Shown: piece after piece, positions 1 through 7,320 of the stretch | Layout of the letters: the number at the start of each line of letters is the position of its first letter | Numbering within the stretch: the first letter of the stretch is position 1 | Origin: JBDTNQ01 sp039933635 | GTDB lineage: Bacteria; Acidobacteriota; Vicinamibacteria; Vicinamibacterales; SCN-69-37 | Direction of reading: 5' to 3' | Length of the DNA: 31,151 bases | Assembly: GCA_039933635.1 (NCBI GenBank) | Contig: JBDTNQ010000047.1 | Coordinates: 1-31,151, forward strand | Made by a program: the position numbers and the translations under genes | The notes under the pieces: model-generated | What the model saw: the letters and a program-made list of their open reading frames with translations, nothing else | The model's database searches: none | Told to the model about the DNA's origin: nothing

Positions 1-773
1 TCGGTCGCTTTCGCGAGCGCGTCGACGTCGAGTCCTTCGCCCGCGAGAAACGTGCGGGCATCGTCGATGTTGTAGGCCCGCGTCTCTTCGATGCCGATAT
101 CTTCAAAGCCCGCCTTCGCGAGTGTCGCGACGTACTCGTCGTCACCGAGGGCCCCGGCGACGCAGCCGACCCAGAGTTCCATGTTCTTTCGGATCTCCGC
201 GGGCACTCGTCCGCGCACCACGACGTCGGACACGGCCAAGCGGCCGCCGGGCTTGAGCACGCGAAACGCTTCATTCAAGACCCGGTTCTTGTCGCCTGAG
301 AGGTTGATGACGCAATTCGAGATGATGACGTCGACCGAGTTGTCCGGAAGGGGAATGCTTTCGATCTCCCCTTTGAGGAATTCGACGTTCTCGAGGCCGC
401 TCTTTCGCTTGTTCTCCTCCGCGACGGACAGCATCTCGTCCGTCATGTCGAGGCCGTAGGCTTTTCCGGTGGGGCCGACACGGCGCGCCGAGAGCAGCAC
501 GTCGATGCCCCCGCCAGATCCGAGATCGAGCACGGTTTCACCGGCTTTCAGTTCGGCGAGCGCTGTTGGATTGCCGCAGCCGAGCGACGCCTTCAGCGCG
601 AGATCCGGGACTTCTGCCTCTTGGCCAGCGTCATACAGGTTCGACGTGATCGGATCACAGCACGCATCGAGCGCAGCGGCACCACCGCAACAGGAGTGGC
701 CGATGCCGGTCCTCGCACGCAATGCTGCTTCGCCGTACTTTTCTCGGACAACGTCCTTTACATCGGTGGTCAT
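1..773 (-). CDS. arsM: Arsenite S-adenosylmethionine methyltransferase ArsM (3' end outside window)
   Basis: Translating the minus strand from the ATG at 771-773 gives 257 codons that run off the window edge, so only the last few residues are missing. The protein is a class I SAM methyltransferase: the SAM loop VLDLGSGGG is at about residues 81-89. The three cysteines of ArsM-type arsenite methyltransferases are visible: C66 (SLGCGNP), C154 (SNCVINL) and C204 (WVGCVAG). Extra Cys pairs lie at 28-29 and 38-39. By family knowledge it methylates As(III) in the cytoplasm to methylated and volatile species. The gene starts 11 nt after the arsR stop, so the two form an arsR-arsM operon presumably derepressed by arsenite. 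The family call is secure from the cysteine triad and the neighbour. Confidence 0.95.
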   Translation of the reverse strand, partial: MTTDVKDVVREKYGEAALRARTGIGHSCCGGAAALDACCDPITSNLYDAGQEAEVPDLALKASLGCGNPTALAELKAGETVLDLGSGGGIDVLLSARRVGPTGKAYGLDMTDEMLSVAEENKRKSGLENVEFLKGEIESIPLPDNSVDVIISNCVINLSGDKNRVLNEAFRVLKPGGRLAVSDVVVRGRVPAEIRKNMELWVGCVAGALGDDEYVATLAKAGFEDIGIEETRAYNIDDARTFLAGEGLDVDALAKAT

Positions 774-784
774 GGCAGGGTCCT

Positions 785-1126
785 CTATTTGCACAGGGCG
801 GCGATGGTCTTGGGTTCAACGGCTTTGTTCCGCGTGCAGCACTCGGCGTACAGGAATCCGAGGAGTTCCTGGAGGACCTGGGTGTTCGCGCGATAGCGAA
901 GAAAGGCCTTTTCCCGCTCCACCGTCACGAGACCGTCGATCTTGAGCTTCTCGAGGTGATGGGAGAGGGTCGAGGCCGCGATCCCGGTCTCGGCGAGAAT
1001 CTCGCCGACGACCAATCCTTCTGGGTGCGCGGCCAGGAGCAGGCGGACGATGCGCAGTCGAGGCTCGGCACCGAGGGCCGCGAACATGTCCGAAAACCGT
1101 GTGACCGCAGCGTCGGAAACTTTCAC
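785..1126 (-). CDS. arsR: ArsR/SmtB-family metalloregulator with C-terminal Cys triad
   Basis: This 113-aa protein has the winged helix-turn-helix of ArsR repressors (GEILAETGIAASTLSHHLEKL, residues ~42-62, followed by a wing). The start is a GTG (cac at 1124-1126). The classical Cys pair in the DNA-recognition helix is absent. Instead cysteines sit near the C terminus at C96, C97 and C112, resembling the As(III) site of the Acidithiobacillus ferrooxidans-type ArsR (Cys95/96/102). It is the first gene of the arsR-arsM operon and has a palindrome 6 nt upstream of its start codon, consistent with autorepression relieved by arsenite. I see no clear Shine-Dalgarno, so the start codon is moderately sure. 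Confidence 0.92.
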   Translation of the reverse strand: MKVSDAAVTRFSDMFAALGAEPRLRIVRLLLAAHPEGLVVGEILAETGIAASTLSHHLEKLKIDGLVTVEREKAFLRYRANTQVLQELLGFLYAECCTRNKAVEPKTIAALCK

Positions 1127-1132
1127 AACGAC

Positions 1133-1152
1133 AATTCTACAATTGTGGAATT
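1133..1152. promoter_or_regulatory. Probable ArsR operator (20-bp palindrome)
   Basis: AATTCTACAATTGTGGAATT is an inverted repeat with 10-nt arms and one mismatched pair. It is AT-rich in otherwise GC-rich DNA. It lies 6 nt upstream of the arsR GTG, where an autorepressing ArsR would block transcription initiation. The divergent 1284 gene could be controlled from the same site. Confidence 0.75.
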
Positions 1153-1218
1153 ATAGGTGTCAAGAGCCGGGCCGGCACGGCGTCCCCACGTGTCTGCCTC
1201 AATAGATGCGGTTCATGG

Positions 1219-1234
1219 AGGTGACACGTCACCT
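1219..1234. promoter_or_regulatory. Dyad upstream of the DUF2892 gene, regulator unknown
   Basis: AGGTGACACGTCACCT has perfect 7-bp arms around a 2-nt centre, 50 nt upstream of the ATG at 1284. It differs from the ArsR palindrome 67 nt away. The TGA-N4-TCA spacing is not that of Crp/Fnr sites. A second regulator for the 1284-4099 gene set is plausible. Confidence 0.4.
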
Positions 1235-1245
1235 TTTCGCTCAGG

Positions 1246-1264
1246 CCTGCATCTCTGGTGCAGG
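1246..1264 (+). other. Small stem-loop in the leader of the DUF2892 gene
   Basis: CCTGCA, 7 nt, then TGCAGG forms a 6-bp perfect stem ending 19 nt before the ATG at 1284 and just before the GGAGG-like ribosome binding site at 1275-1280. It could be a leader hairpin or a protein-binding dyad; I cannot tell which. Confidence 0.3.
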
Positions 1265-1283
1265 ACTCGAACACTGGAGGCAG

Positions 1284-1493
1284 ATGATGACGTTTCGAAA
1301 TGCAGGCACCTGGGATCGGGGCATTCGGTTACTGGGCGGCGCCACGCTGGTTGCCGTGGGATGGAGTGGTTCATTAGCAGGTGGCCTGGGCACGGCCGCT
1401 ATTGCGGTGGGAGTGGTGCTTCTTGCGACGGGTCTGGTCGGATGGTGCCCCGCGTACATGTTGGTGGGGTTCTCCAGCTGTCGAACCCGCTGA
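1284..1493 (+). CDS. DUF2892 (YgaP-type) inner-membrane protein
   Basis: The reading frame is open upstream, but the ATG at 1284 is preceded by ACTGGAGGCAG, a good ribosome binding site, and gives the family's usual size of 69 residues. The N terminus (MMTFRNAGTWDRGIRLL) and the tail CPAYMLVGFSSC are typical of the DUF2892 family, the membrane domain of the E. coli rhodanese YgaP. Two hydrophobic helices span about residues 16-32 and 36-55. Function is not established; the domain usually accompanies rhodaneses and sulfide or persulfide metabolism. A rhodanese fusion lies three genes downstream (2405-4099), and the ECF sigma gene starts 25 nt after this stop. Confidence 0.85.
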   Translation: MMTFRNAGTWDRGIRLLGGATLVAVGWSGSLAGGLGTAAIAVGVVLLATGLVGWCPAYMLVGFSSCRTR

Positions 1494-1508
1494 GATCCGC
1501 GCGACTTA
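1482..1508 (+). promoter_or_regulatory. Possible ECF-type promoter for the 1519 sigma factor
   Basis: CGAACC (1482-1487), a 15-nt spacer and GACTTA (1503-1508) lie just before the sigma start at 1519. The AACC...CGACT pattern echoes the paired promoters at 30821-30884, with one nt less spacing. The match is weaker and overlaps the end of the DUF2892 gene. Confidence 0.3.
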
Positions 1509-1518
1509 CAATCGGTGG

Positions 1519-2136
1519 GTGACGAACGCGCCTCAGGTCGATCGCTCGTCCGCCGATACCGTGCGCGCCGAGTATGCCGAGCTGGTCCGCGAGGCCGCGA
1601 CGGGTGAGCGCAGCGCCATGGAGCGGCTGCTCATGCGCGTGCAGGAGGTGGCCTACCGATTCAGCCTGCTGGTGTGCGGCCATCAGGAGGACGCGGAGGA
1701 CGTCATGCAGGATGCCCTGCTGAAGACGTACCAACACGTTGGGAAGATTTCGGATCCGAGCGCGTTTCGCACCTGGCTCTACACGACCGTCCGCAATGCC
1801 TGTCTGATGAAGCGCCGGCGACGCGTCGGTGAGCCGTCACACTTCGAGCCGATCGAAGGAGGCGGCGGGCTGGAAGGCACAGGCCGACGGGCGATGGACG
1901 TGCCTGACATGGCCTCGCCCCCGGACGATCGATTGATGGACGGGTGGATTGACCGGCGTTTGCGGACGGCGCTCCAGGCGTTGCCGCCCGCCTATCGCAT
2001 CGTGCTCGTCTTGCGTGAGATCGACGGCCTATCGACGCGCGAAGTCGCCACGGTGACCGGCGTGTCAGAGGCCAACGTCAAACAGCGTCTACATCGCGCC
2101 CGTGTCATGCTGCGGCGCCAACTGGAGATTCCATGA
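1519..2136 (+). CDS. ECF RNA polymerase sigma factor, with cognate zinc-finger anti-sigma factor
   Basis: Sigma-70 region 2 covers about residues 30-95, with the -10-recognising stretch EDAEDVMQDALLKTY and the FRTWLYTTVRNACL helix. A variable linker follows. Region 4 covers about 145-205, with the helix-turn-helix LSTREVATVTGVSEANVKQRL. I place the start at the GTG at 1519 (205 aa); the frame is open further upstream but encodes no sigma sequence there and would overlap DUF2892. No Shine-Dalgarno is evident. The stop overlaps the anti-sigma start by 4 nt, so the two are translationally coupled. The role is inferred as transcription of a stress regulon, probably including this operon. Confidence 0.9.
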   Translation: MTNAPQVDRSSADTVRAEYAELVREAATGERSAMERLLMRVQEVAYRFSLLVCGHQEDAEDVMQDALLKTYQHVGKISDPSAFRTWLYTTVRNACLMKRRRRVGEPSHFEPIEGGGGLEGTGRRAMDVPDMASPPDDRLMDGWIDRRLRTALQALPPAYRIVLVLREIDGLSTREVATVTGVSEANVKQRLHRARVMLRRQLEIP

Positions 2137-2408
2137 CCGATTCCACGCGGCCCGAATGCGTGCCGGTGCTGGCCAGTATCTCGGCGTACCTCGATGGTGA
2201 GCTTCCAGGCACCGAATGCGTGCGCATCGAAGCGCATTGCGTGGGGTGTGAGTCGTGCGCCACGCTCGTCGAAGGTCTGCGCGCCACCCTTGGACTGTGT
2301 CGCGGCGTGGCCAGCCTGCCGTTGCCCGCGCCGGTCCGCGAGCGGGCCCAGGCGAGCGTTCAGAAGCTGCTCGACGACGCGCTGGGGTCTCCGAAGGTTC
2401 GCGGGTGA
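2133..2408 (+). CDS. Zinc-finger (ZAS-type) anti-sigma factor
   Basis: This 91-aa soluble protein starts ISAYLDGELPG and has EAHCVGCESC, the His-x3-Cys-x2-Cys zinc motif of ZAS anti-sigma factors such as RsrA and ChrR, with another Cys just upstream (TECVRIE). It has no transmembrane segment, so it should act in the cytoplasm, binding the upstream sigma factor and releasing it on zinc or thiol oxidation. ATG overlaps the sigma stop by 4 nt, and the stop overlaps the GTG of the next gene by 4 nt. Coupling to a thiol-disulfide flavoprotein supports a redox or sulfane-sulfur signal, which is inference. Confidence 0.88.
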   Translation: MTDSTRPECVPVLASISAYLDGELPGTECVRIEAHCVGCESCATLVEGLRATLGLCRGVASLPLPAPVRERAQASVQKLLDDALGSPKVRG

Positions 2409-4099
2409 CCAACTCGTCACAGGTGCCCACTCCCACCCGAGCCCGCCGCGTCTTGGTGGTCGGCGGCGTCGCCGGAGGCGCGTCGTGTGCCGCGCGACTG
2501 CGTCGCCTTGATGAGTCCGTGGAGATCGTCATCTTCGACCGCGGGCCCTTTGTGGCGTTCGCGAACTGCGGACTGCCCTATTACGTCGGCGATGTCATTG
2601 TTGACGAACGGTCCCTGCTGGTGGCATCGCCGGAAATGTTCCGCGAGCGATTCAATATCGAGGTGCACACCGACACTGACGTGATCGGCCTCGACCCCGC
2701 CGCACGCACGATCCGCGTGCGCGATCTCAACACCGGCGACAGCCGCACCGAGGGCTACGACGCCTTGGTGCTGGCACCGGGCGCGGCGCCGATCCGGCCG
2801 GGTCTGCCGGGTATAGACCTCCCCGGCGTCTTCGCGGTGCGCGACATCCCAGACTCCCGCCGCATCCGTTCCTGGATTGCCGATCGTCGGGCGCGGACGG
2901 CCGTCATTGTCGGTGGCGGATTCATCGGATTGGAGATGGTCGAAAACCTCGTCCATCGCGGACTCACCGTCACGGTCCTGGAAAAACTGCCGCAGGTCAT
3001 GCCGCCCCTCGACCCGGAGGTCGCGGCCACGCTCATGGAACATCTGATCGCGAAGGGCGTGCGCCTCCATCTGGGCGATGGGCTCGCTCGAATCGACGAG
3101 AGCGGCGACGGCCGCTTGGCCGTCGTGGCGAACAGCGGCACCCGACTCTCCGCTGATCTCGTCATTCTCGCGATGGGTGTTCGCCCCGAGACCGCGTTGG
3201 CCCGGGCGGCCGGTCTCGACATCGGTGCGCGCGGCGGTGTCGTCGTTGACGCCGAGATGCGCACGTCGGACCCTCAGATCTGGGCCGTCGGCGACGTCGT
3301 CGAGGTGCCCGACGTGGTGTTGGGGCAGGACACGGTGTTGCCGCTGGCAGGCCCGGCGAATCGCCAGGGGCGAGTGGCGGCCGAGTCCATCGCGGGGCGC
3401 GCGACGCATTTTCGCGGGATACAGGCCACGGCGGTGGTCGGCGTACTGGGTCTGACCGTGGCATCCACCGGCGCGAGCGAGAAGGGGCTGCGGCGCGCGG
3501 GCGTCACGGGTTTCGGACAGGTGTATCTCCATCCCGGCCATCACGCGGGTTACTACCCAGGCGCGCGCCCGATTCATTTGAAGCTTCTCTTCTCGGTACC
3601 TGACGGCCGCATTCTCGGAGCGCAGGCGATTGGACTCGAGGGCGTGGAGAAGCGGATTGACGTGATTGCGACCGCGATGCAATTTCGCGGCACGGTGCAC
3701 GATCTGGCCGAAGCCGAGCTGTGCTACGCCCCGCAGTTTGGCGCGGCGAAAGATCCGATCAACGTCGCCGGCATGATGGCCCAGAACGTGTTGAACGGCG
3801 ACATGCCTGTCGCCGACTGGCTGGCCGTCGGTCGGACCGATGTGCTGCTGCTCGATGTGCGGGAGCCGGAGGAATTCGCACGCGGACACATTCCCAACGC
3901 GATCAATCTGCCGCTCTCGCAGCTGCGCGAGCGCTATGGCGAACTGCCGACCAATCGGGACATCTGGATCTACTGCGGTGTGGGACAACGGTCGTATTTC
4001 GCCTCCCGGTTTCTGGCCCAGCACGGGTGTCGCACGCGAACGCTGTCTGGCGGGTATGCGACCTACCTGGCGTTCAGTGCAGCGGCAGGGACACCCTGA
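2405..4099 (+). CDS. cdr: CoA-disulfide reductase / rhodanese fusion flavoprotein
   Basis: This 564-aa protein starts at a GTG overlapping the anti-sigma stop. Residues ~15-460 are a pyridine-nucleotide-disulfide oxidoreductase: the FAD motif VVGGVAGGAS (18-27), the catalytic single cysteine in NCGLPYY (C55), the NAD(P)H loop VIVGGGFIGLE and the second FAD motif IWAVGDVVEV. Residues ~470-560 are a rhodanese domain with active-site C524 in YCGVGQRS. This matches the CoADR-Rhd family, which reduces CoA disulfides, CoA persulfide and polysulfides with NAD(P)H. In a ZAS/ECF operon it probably restores thiol redox state or disposes of sulfane sulfur. Substrate preference cannot be read from sequence. 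Confidence 0.92.
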   Translation: MTNSSQVPTPTRARRVLVVGGVAGGASCAARLRRLDESVEIVIFDRGPFVAFANCGLPYYVGDVIVDERSLLVASPEMFRERFNIEVHTDTDVIGLDPAARTIRVRDLNTGDSRTEGYDALVLAPGAAPIRPGLPGIDLPGVFAVRDIPDSRRIRSWIADRRARTAVIVGGGFIGLEMVENLVHRGLTVTVLEKLPQVMPPLDPEVAATLMEHLIAKGVRLHLGDGLARIDESGDGRLAVVANSGTRLSADLVILAMGVRPETALARAAGLDIGARGGVVVDAEMRTSDPQIWAVGDVVEVPDVVLGQDTVLPLAGPANRQGRVAAESIAGRATHFRGIQATAVVGVLGLTVASTGASEKGLRRAGVTGFGQVYLHPGHHAGYYPGARPIHLKLLFSVPDGRILGAQAIGLEGVEKRIDVIATAMQFRGTVHDLAEAELCYAPQFGAAKDPINVAGMMAQNVLNGDMPVADWLAVGRTDVLLLDVREPEEFARGHIPNAINLPLSQLRERYGELPTNRDIWIYCGVGQRSYFASRFLAQHGCRTRTLSGGYATYLAFSAAAGTP

Positions 4100-4181
4100 A
4101 CGATCGGCGATGGCGTTCCTCGGCGCGGGCGCGTCCACATTGGGAGGAGCGGTGTGGCCCGTGCTACTGTTCCGGCTCAAG

Positions 4182-4197
4182 GCGGGCACAGGCCCGC
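4182..4197 (+). repeat. ACAG-loop hairpin, copy A
   Basis: GCGGGC-ACAG-GCCCGC is a perfect 6-bp stem with an ACAG loop, in the gap between the CoADR gene and the interrupted membrane protein. Its 14-nt core CGGGCACAGGCCCG recurs exactly at 5726-5739. The rest of 4100-4270 shows no gene. Confidence 0.5.
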
Positions 4198-4270
4198 GAG
4201 GGCGCCTCTGAGACCGTCGAACCTTGCCCGGTGAGCGGGTAGGCGTTCGCCGGACAGAACGTCGTTCGCT

Positions 4271-5656
4271 ATGGACCCTGTCACCGCCGATCCCGCAGAC
4301 CGCCCTCCATCATCGCCCGCGCCGCGTGTTGGGGCACGGCCCTCGCCATCGCGCCGTTTCGTGGTCGCGATGGGCCTGCTGATGGCCTTGGGCGCGTTCG
4401 TCATCCACCTTGCTCTGGAACGTGAGTTCGCTCGGCTGCAGGTCTTCAGCCAAGCAAACGTGCTGTTCGATGCCGATCCGAACGAAGTCCTCGATACGCT
4501 GGCCACGGGAGGCGGAGGGCGCCAGGGCTTCATTCATCCTGGGATACGCGTCTTCTTCACCGCACCAATCAAGGTGGCAGCGCTGGCCATTTCAAAGGTG
4601 TCGGCCGGCACATCCGACACGTCCTACTGGCGGCGTCGACTTGCCCTCCTTGCGGCGCCGACAAGCGCCGCGCTGTTCTACGTCGTCCTCTTGAACATCC
4701 TGCTTCGGATCGGCGTGTCGAGCGTCGACTCTTGCGTCTTGACGCTGCTCGCGTTCCTGTCGTTCAGTCAGTTGCTGTTCGGCAGTATTCCTGAGAGCTT
4801 TCCCGTCAGCAACCTTGCCGTCGCAGTCGCGTTCCTTCTGTTTGTCGTGCCCCCGAACGACGACAACACATCGCGGGCGGCTGCCTGGGTGGCGGTAGGA
4901 GTCTTTGCGGCGGGCATCACGATCACCAATATCGTGCCGGTCGCCATCTTGCTCTGGCTTGATGGTGTGGCCTTCGGAGTTGGGGTGGTGAGGTCGTGTC
5001 TCAAGACGGCGATCCTGAGCCTTGTGGCCGTGGGCGTCATCCTTTCGGTCAACGTCGTCACGAACCGCGCCGCCGGGATTCAGAGCCAGGCCTCCTCTGA
5101 CACCACCTTTGTCACCCGTTTCGCATCGCTCACCCCGCGTGTGGTCGCGAGGAAGTTCCTCACGTTTCCGGCCGTGCTCGTGAATACCATTGTCGCGCCG
5201 ATGCCACGGATGGCGCCCGACGCATTTGCCCGCAGCATTTCGGCTCGGTATCCCTTCAGGTAGACGTTCGATGTGGACTCATGGCGTGGCTCCAGTACCA
5301 GCGTGTTGTCCCTTCGCAATCTGGCTGGCTTTTCGGGACTGGCACTGCTCGGGATTGCCGTGCTGCGGATCCGCCGGAACTCACCTCAGCCAGGACGCGC
5401 ATTCCTGGTCTGTTGTGCATCGCTGATGGTGATCGCCTTCAATTGGCTGTTCCACTCGGTCTGGGGCGTCGATCGTTTCCTATACTCGCAGCACTGGGAC
5501 GTGGCTCTGAAGCTCCTGTTCGCTGGAGTTCTGTGCGCATCCATGCGGCCTTCATACCGGACGACGGTCGCGCTGGCCGGCATCACGATTCTGGTCGGCG
5601 TGAACAACGTCTACGTCCTCAGGGGAATTCTGAGCATGCTGCGCGGCTTCTGGTAG
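4271..5656 (+). pseudogene. Polytopic membrane protein interrupted by an in-frame TAG
   Basis: Two open frames, 4271-5260 (330 aa) and 5264-5656 (131 codons including stop), lie in the same reading frame and are separated only by TAG at 5261-5263. Together they read as one membrane protein of about 460 residues. It has a cytoplasmic-looking Pro-rich N terminus, a first helix at ~29-48, a loop (SQANVLFDADPNEVLDTLATG), then at least eight more hydrophobic segments. The second part continues naturally with further helices and the conserved-looking stretch FHSVWGVDRFLYSQHWD. The layout recalls GT-C-type or related envelope polytopic proteins, but I do not recognise the family. A GTG at 5273 could start a separate 127-aa product. 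The frame is otherwise undecayed, suggesting a recent nonsense mutation, a sequencing error or read-through. Confidence 0.7.
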
Positions 5657-5725
5657 TGTCGCCTCGATCAGGTCGAGAAGCTTCTACCGGCGGCCCCAGC
5701 TGTTGTTTGCGGTGATCGTTGCAGC

Positions 5726-5739
5726 CGGGCACAGGCCCG
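5726..5739 (+). repeat. ACAG-loop hairpin, copy B
   Basis: CGGGC-ACAG-GCCCG is a 14-nt exact match to copy A (4183-4196), same orientation, placed 69 nt after the end of the interrupted membrane gene. Copies A and B therefore bracket that gene. Confidence 0.5.
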
Positions 5740-5776
5740 TGTCGGCCGATACCGGCCAGAACCGGCTGTCTGCCGC

Positions 5777-5790
5777 ATGACCGTCGTCAT
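5777..5790. promoter_or_regulatory. Crp/Fnr-type dyad upstream of the nitrite-reductase gene set
   Basis: ATGACCGTCGTCAT has perfect 5-nt arms and a 4-nt centre, giving the TGA-N6-TCA core of Crp/Fnr-family sites. It ends 26 nt before the ATG at 5817. A one-mismatch version stands before ric (11799-11812), and a Crp/Fnr regulator gene lies at 10284-10973. Confidence 0.55.
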
Positions 5791-5816
5791 ATGTCGTGCG
5801 CCCGGGGCGCCCGACA

Positions 5817-7283
5817 ATGGCAGTGGTGTCGCGCCTCCTCAACGCCCTACTCATCCCCGCCATGTTGTGGCCTGTGACGGTTCTTGCCCAACGGGCGCCG
5901 CCTGAGAAGCCCGCGCCTCCTCGCCTGCAATGGCATCTCAGGGACACTACCCGCGCGGAGGTGTGGCGCTTCTTCGAGCCGAAAGCCGGCGGCGGTAATC
6001 CCGACTACTGGTTCCTGGCGAACCGGCTCTTCGTGGGCGCGGACCTGCGGGCGCGGCGCTGGGAAGTTCACGCCGGCGTGCAGTACGTGCAGTTCGGCTG
6101 GTTGCCGGCGGCGTCCATCGGTCCGGGCCCGCTCGGCACCGGACCGCAATACTTCGATCACGCGGGCCGCACAGACAGCCGCCAGCTCTACGTGAGCTTC
6201 CTCAATGTGAAAGTTCAAAACGTCGGCGCGTCCGGCGTGAGCCTGCAACTCGGGCGCATGGGCTACGCATCTGGGGCAGAGTCAGCGTCGGGCGACCCCA
6301 AGATCGAAACGATCAAGCGCCAGCGGCTTGATTCGCGGCTGATCGGCGAGTTCGAATGGTCCCTGTATCAGCGCGCGTTCGATGGGGCTCGTCTCGATGT
6401 GGATCGGCCCGAATGGCACGCGACAGGTGCCTACTTCCAGCCGACGCAAGGTGGTTTCGAGGATCGTGCCGGCGCCTTCCTGAAGCACGTCCACATCGCT
6501 GCGGCCACGATCAACCTCAAACCCGGCCAGTCACGACGTCACACGGACCTGCAGGGGTTTGTCTACCGGTATGACGACACGCGCGTGGTGACCACCCGGC
6601 CGGACAACCAGTTCGTTTCAGCGACGAAGGCGGATGTCCATATCAGCAGCGCAGGCGGCAGCCTGGTCGGAGCGTACCCCTTGGGAACCCGCGCTCAGGT
6701 CGATATTCTTGGCTGGTTTGCCGGTCAGAGTGGCCACTGGTATGGGCAGACCCACCGGGCCGGAGCGGCCGCCGTGGAACTCGGCTACCAACGCACGAAG
6801 GCGCCGTGGCGGCCATGGATTCGCGCAGGTTGGTTTCGGTCGACTGGCGACTCCGATCCCAGCGATGCACGCCACCAGACATTCTTCCAGATGATCCCGA
6901 CGGCGCGTCGGTACTCGCTGTCGACAGTCTACAATTTGATGAATCTCTCTGAACTCTTCGGTCAGGTGCTCCTCCGACCACACGCCCACCTGAATCTTCG
7001 CCTCGACGTTCATCACCTTCGGCTCTCGAGTCCGGCCGATCTCTGGTATGCCGGCAGCGGTGCCACGCAGGCTGGCGGGACCACGTTCGGATTTGCGGGT
7101 CGTCGGTCCAACGGATCCACGGACCTCGGCGCGATGGCCGAAGGCGCCCTGGACTGGGCCGCATCGACACACCTCTCCGTGAACGGCTACCTGGGCGCGA
7201 TGCACGGCGGGCACGTTGTCTCAGGCACGTTCGCCGGCAGTCGGCTGGAGTTTGGTTACGTCGAGACCGTCGTGTCCTTCTGA
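5817..7283 (+). CDS. Alginate-export-family outer-membrane beta-barrel
   Basis: I choose the ATG at 5817 (488 aa) over an upstream in-frame GTG because it directly gives a signal peptide (MAVVSRLLNALLIPAMLWPVTVLAQ). The mature part starts LQWHLRDTTRAEVWRFF and contains alternating amphipathic strands, RLFVGADLRARRW and the LQLGRMGYASGAESASGDP stretch, as in the alginate-export domain family (AlgE-like barrels). It ends in FGYVETVVSF, an aromatic C-terminal residue typical of outer-membrane barrels. Despite the family name, such proteins need not export alginate. nirK begins 37 nt after its stop, so it is probably the first gene of the nitrite-reduction operon and may serve as its porin. Confidence 0.85.
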   Translation: MAVVSRLLNALLIPAMLWPVTVLAQRAPPEKPAPPRLQWHLRDTTRAEVWRFFEPKAGGGNPDYWFLANRLFVGADLRARRWEVHAGVQYVQFGWLPAASIGPGPLGTGPQYFDHAGRTDSRQLYVSFLNVKVQNVGASGVSLQLGRMGYASGAESASGDPKIETIKRQRLDSRLIGEFEWSLYQRAFDGARLDVDRPEWHATGAYFQPTQGGFEDRAGAFLKHVHIAAATINLKPGQSRRHTDLQGFVYRYDDTRVVTTRPDNQFVSATKADVHISSAGGSLVGAYPLGTRAQVDILGWFAGQSGHWYGQTHRAGAAAVELGYQRTKAPWRPWIRAGWFRSTGDSDPSDARHQTFFQMIPTARRYSLSTVYNLMNLSELFGQVLLRPHAHLNLRLDVHHLRLSSPADLWYAGSGATQAGGTTFGFAGRRSNGSTDLGAMAEGALDWAASTHLSVNGYLGAMHGGHVVSGTFAGSRLEFGYVETVVSF

Positions 7284-7320
7284 CACTGCACGTCCGGCGC
7301 GTTCACCGGGGGATTTTGAA

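Noticed and set aside
1876..1885. GGCACAGGCC, similar to the ACAG-loop hairpins
   Set aside because: It lies inside the ECF sigma coding sequence and has only a 3-bp stem, so it is likely chance.
2417..4189. A 590-aa minus-strand open frame opposite the CoADR-rhodanese gene
   Set aside because: It has His/Arg-rich low-information sequence typical of antisense frames in GC-rich DNA, whereas the plus strand has complete FAD, NAD and rhodanese motifs.
4182..4250. c-di-GMP (GEMM-type) riboswitch suggested by GCACAGG
   Set aside because: The downstream conserved GEMM elements (AAACC and GACGCAAAGCC-like parts) are absent around all copies.
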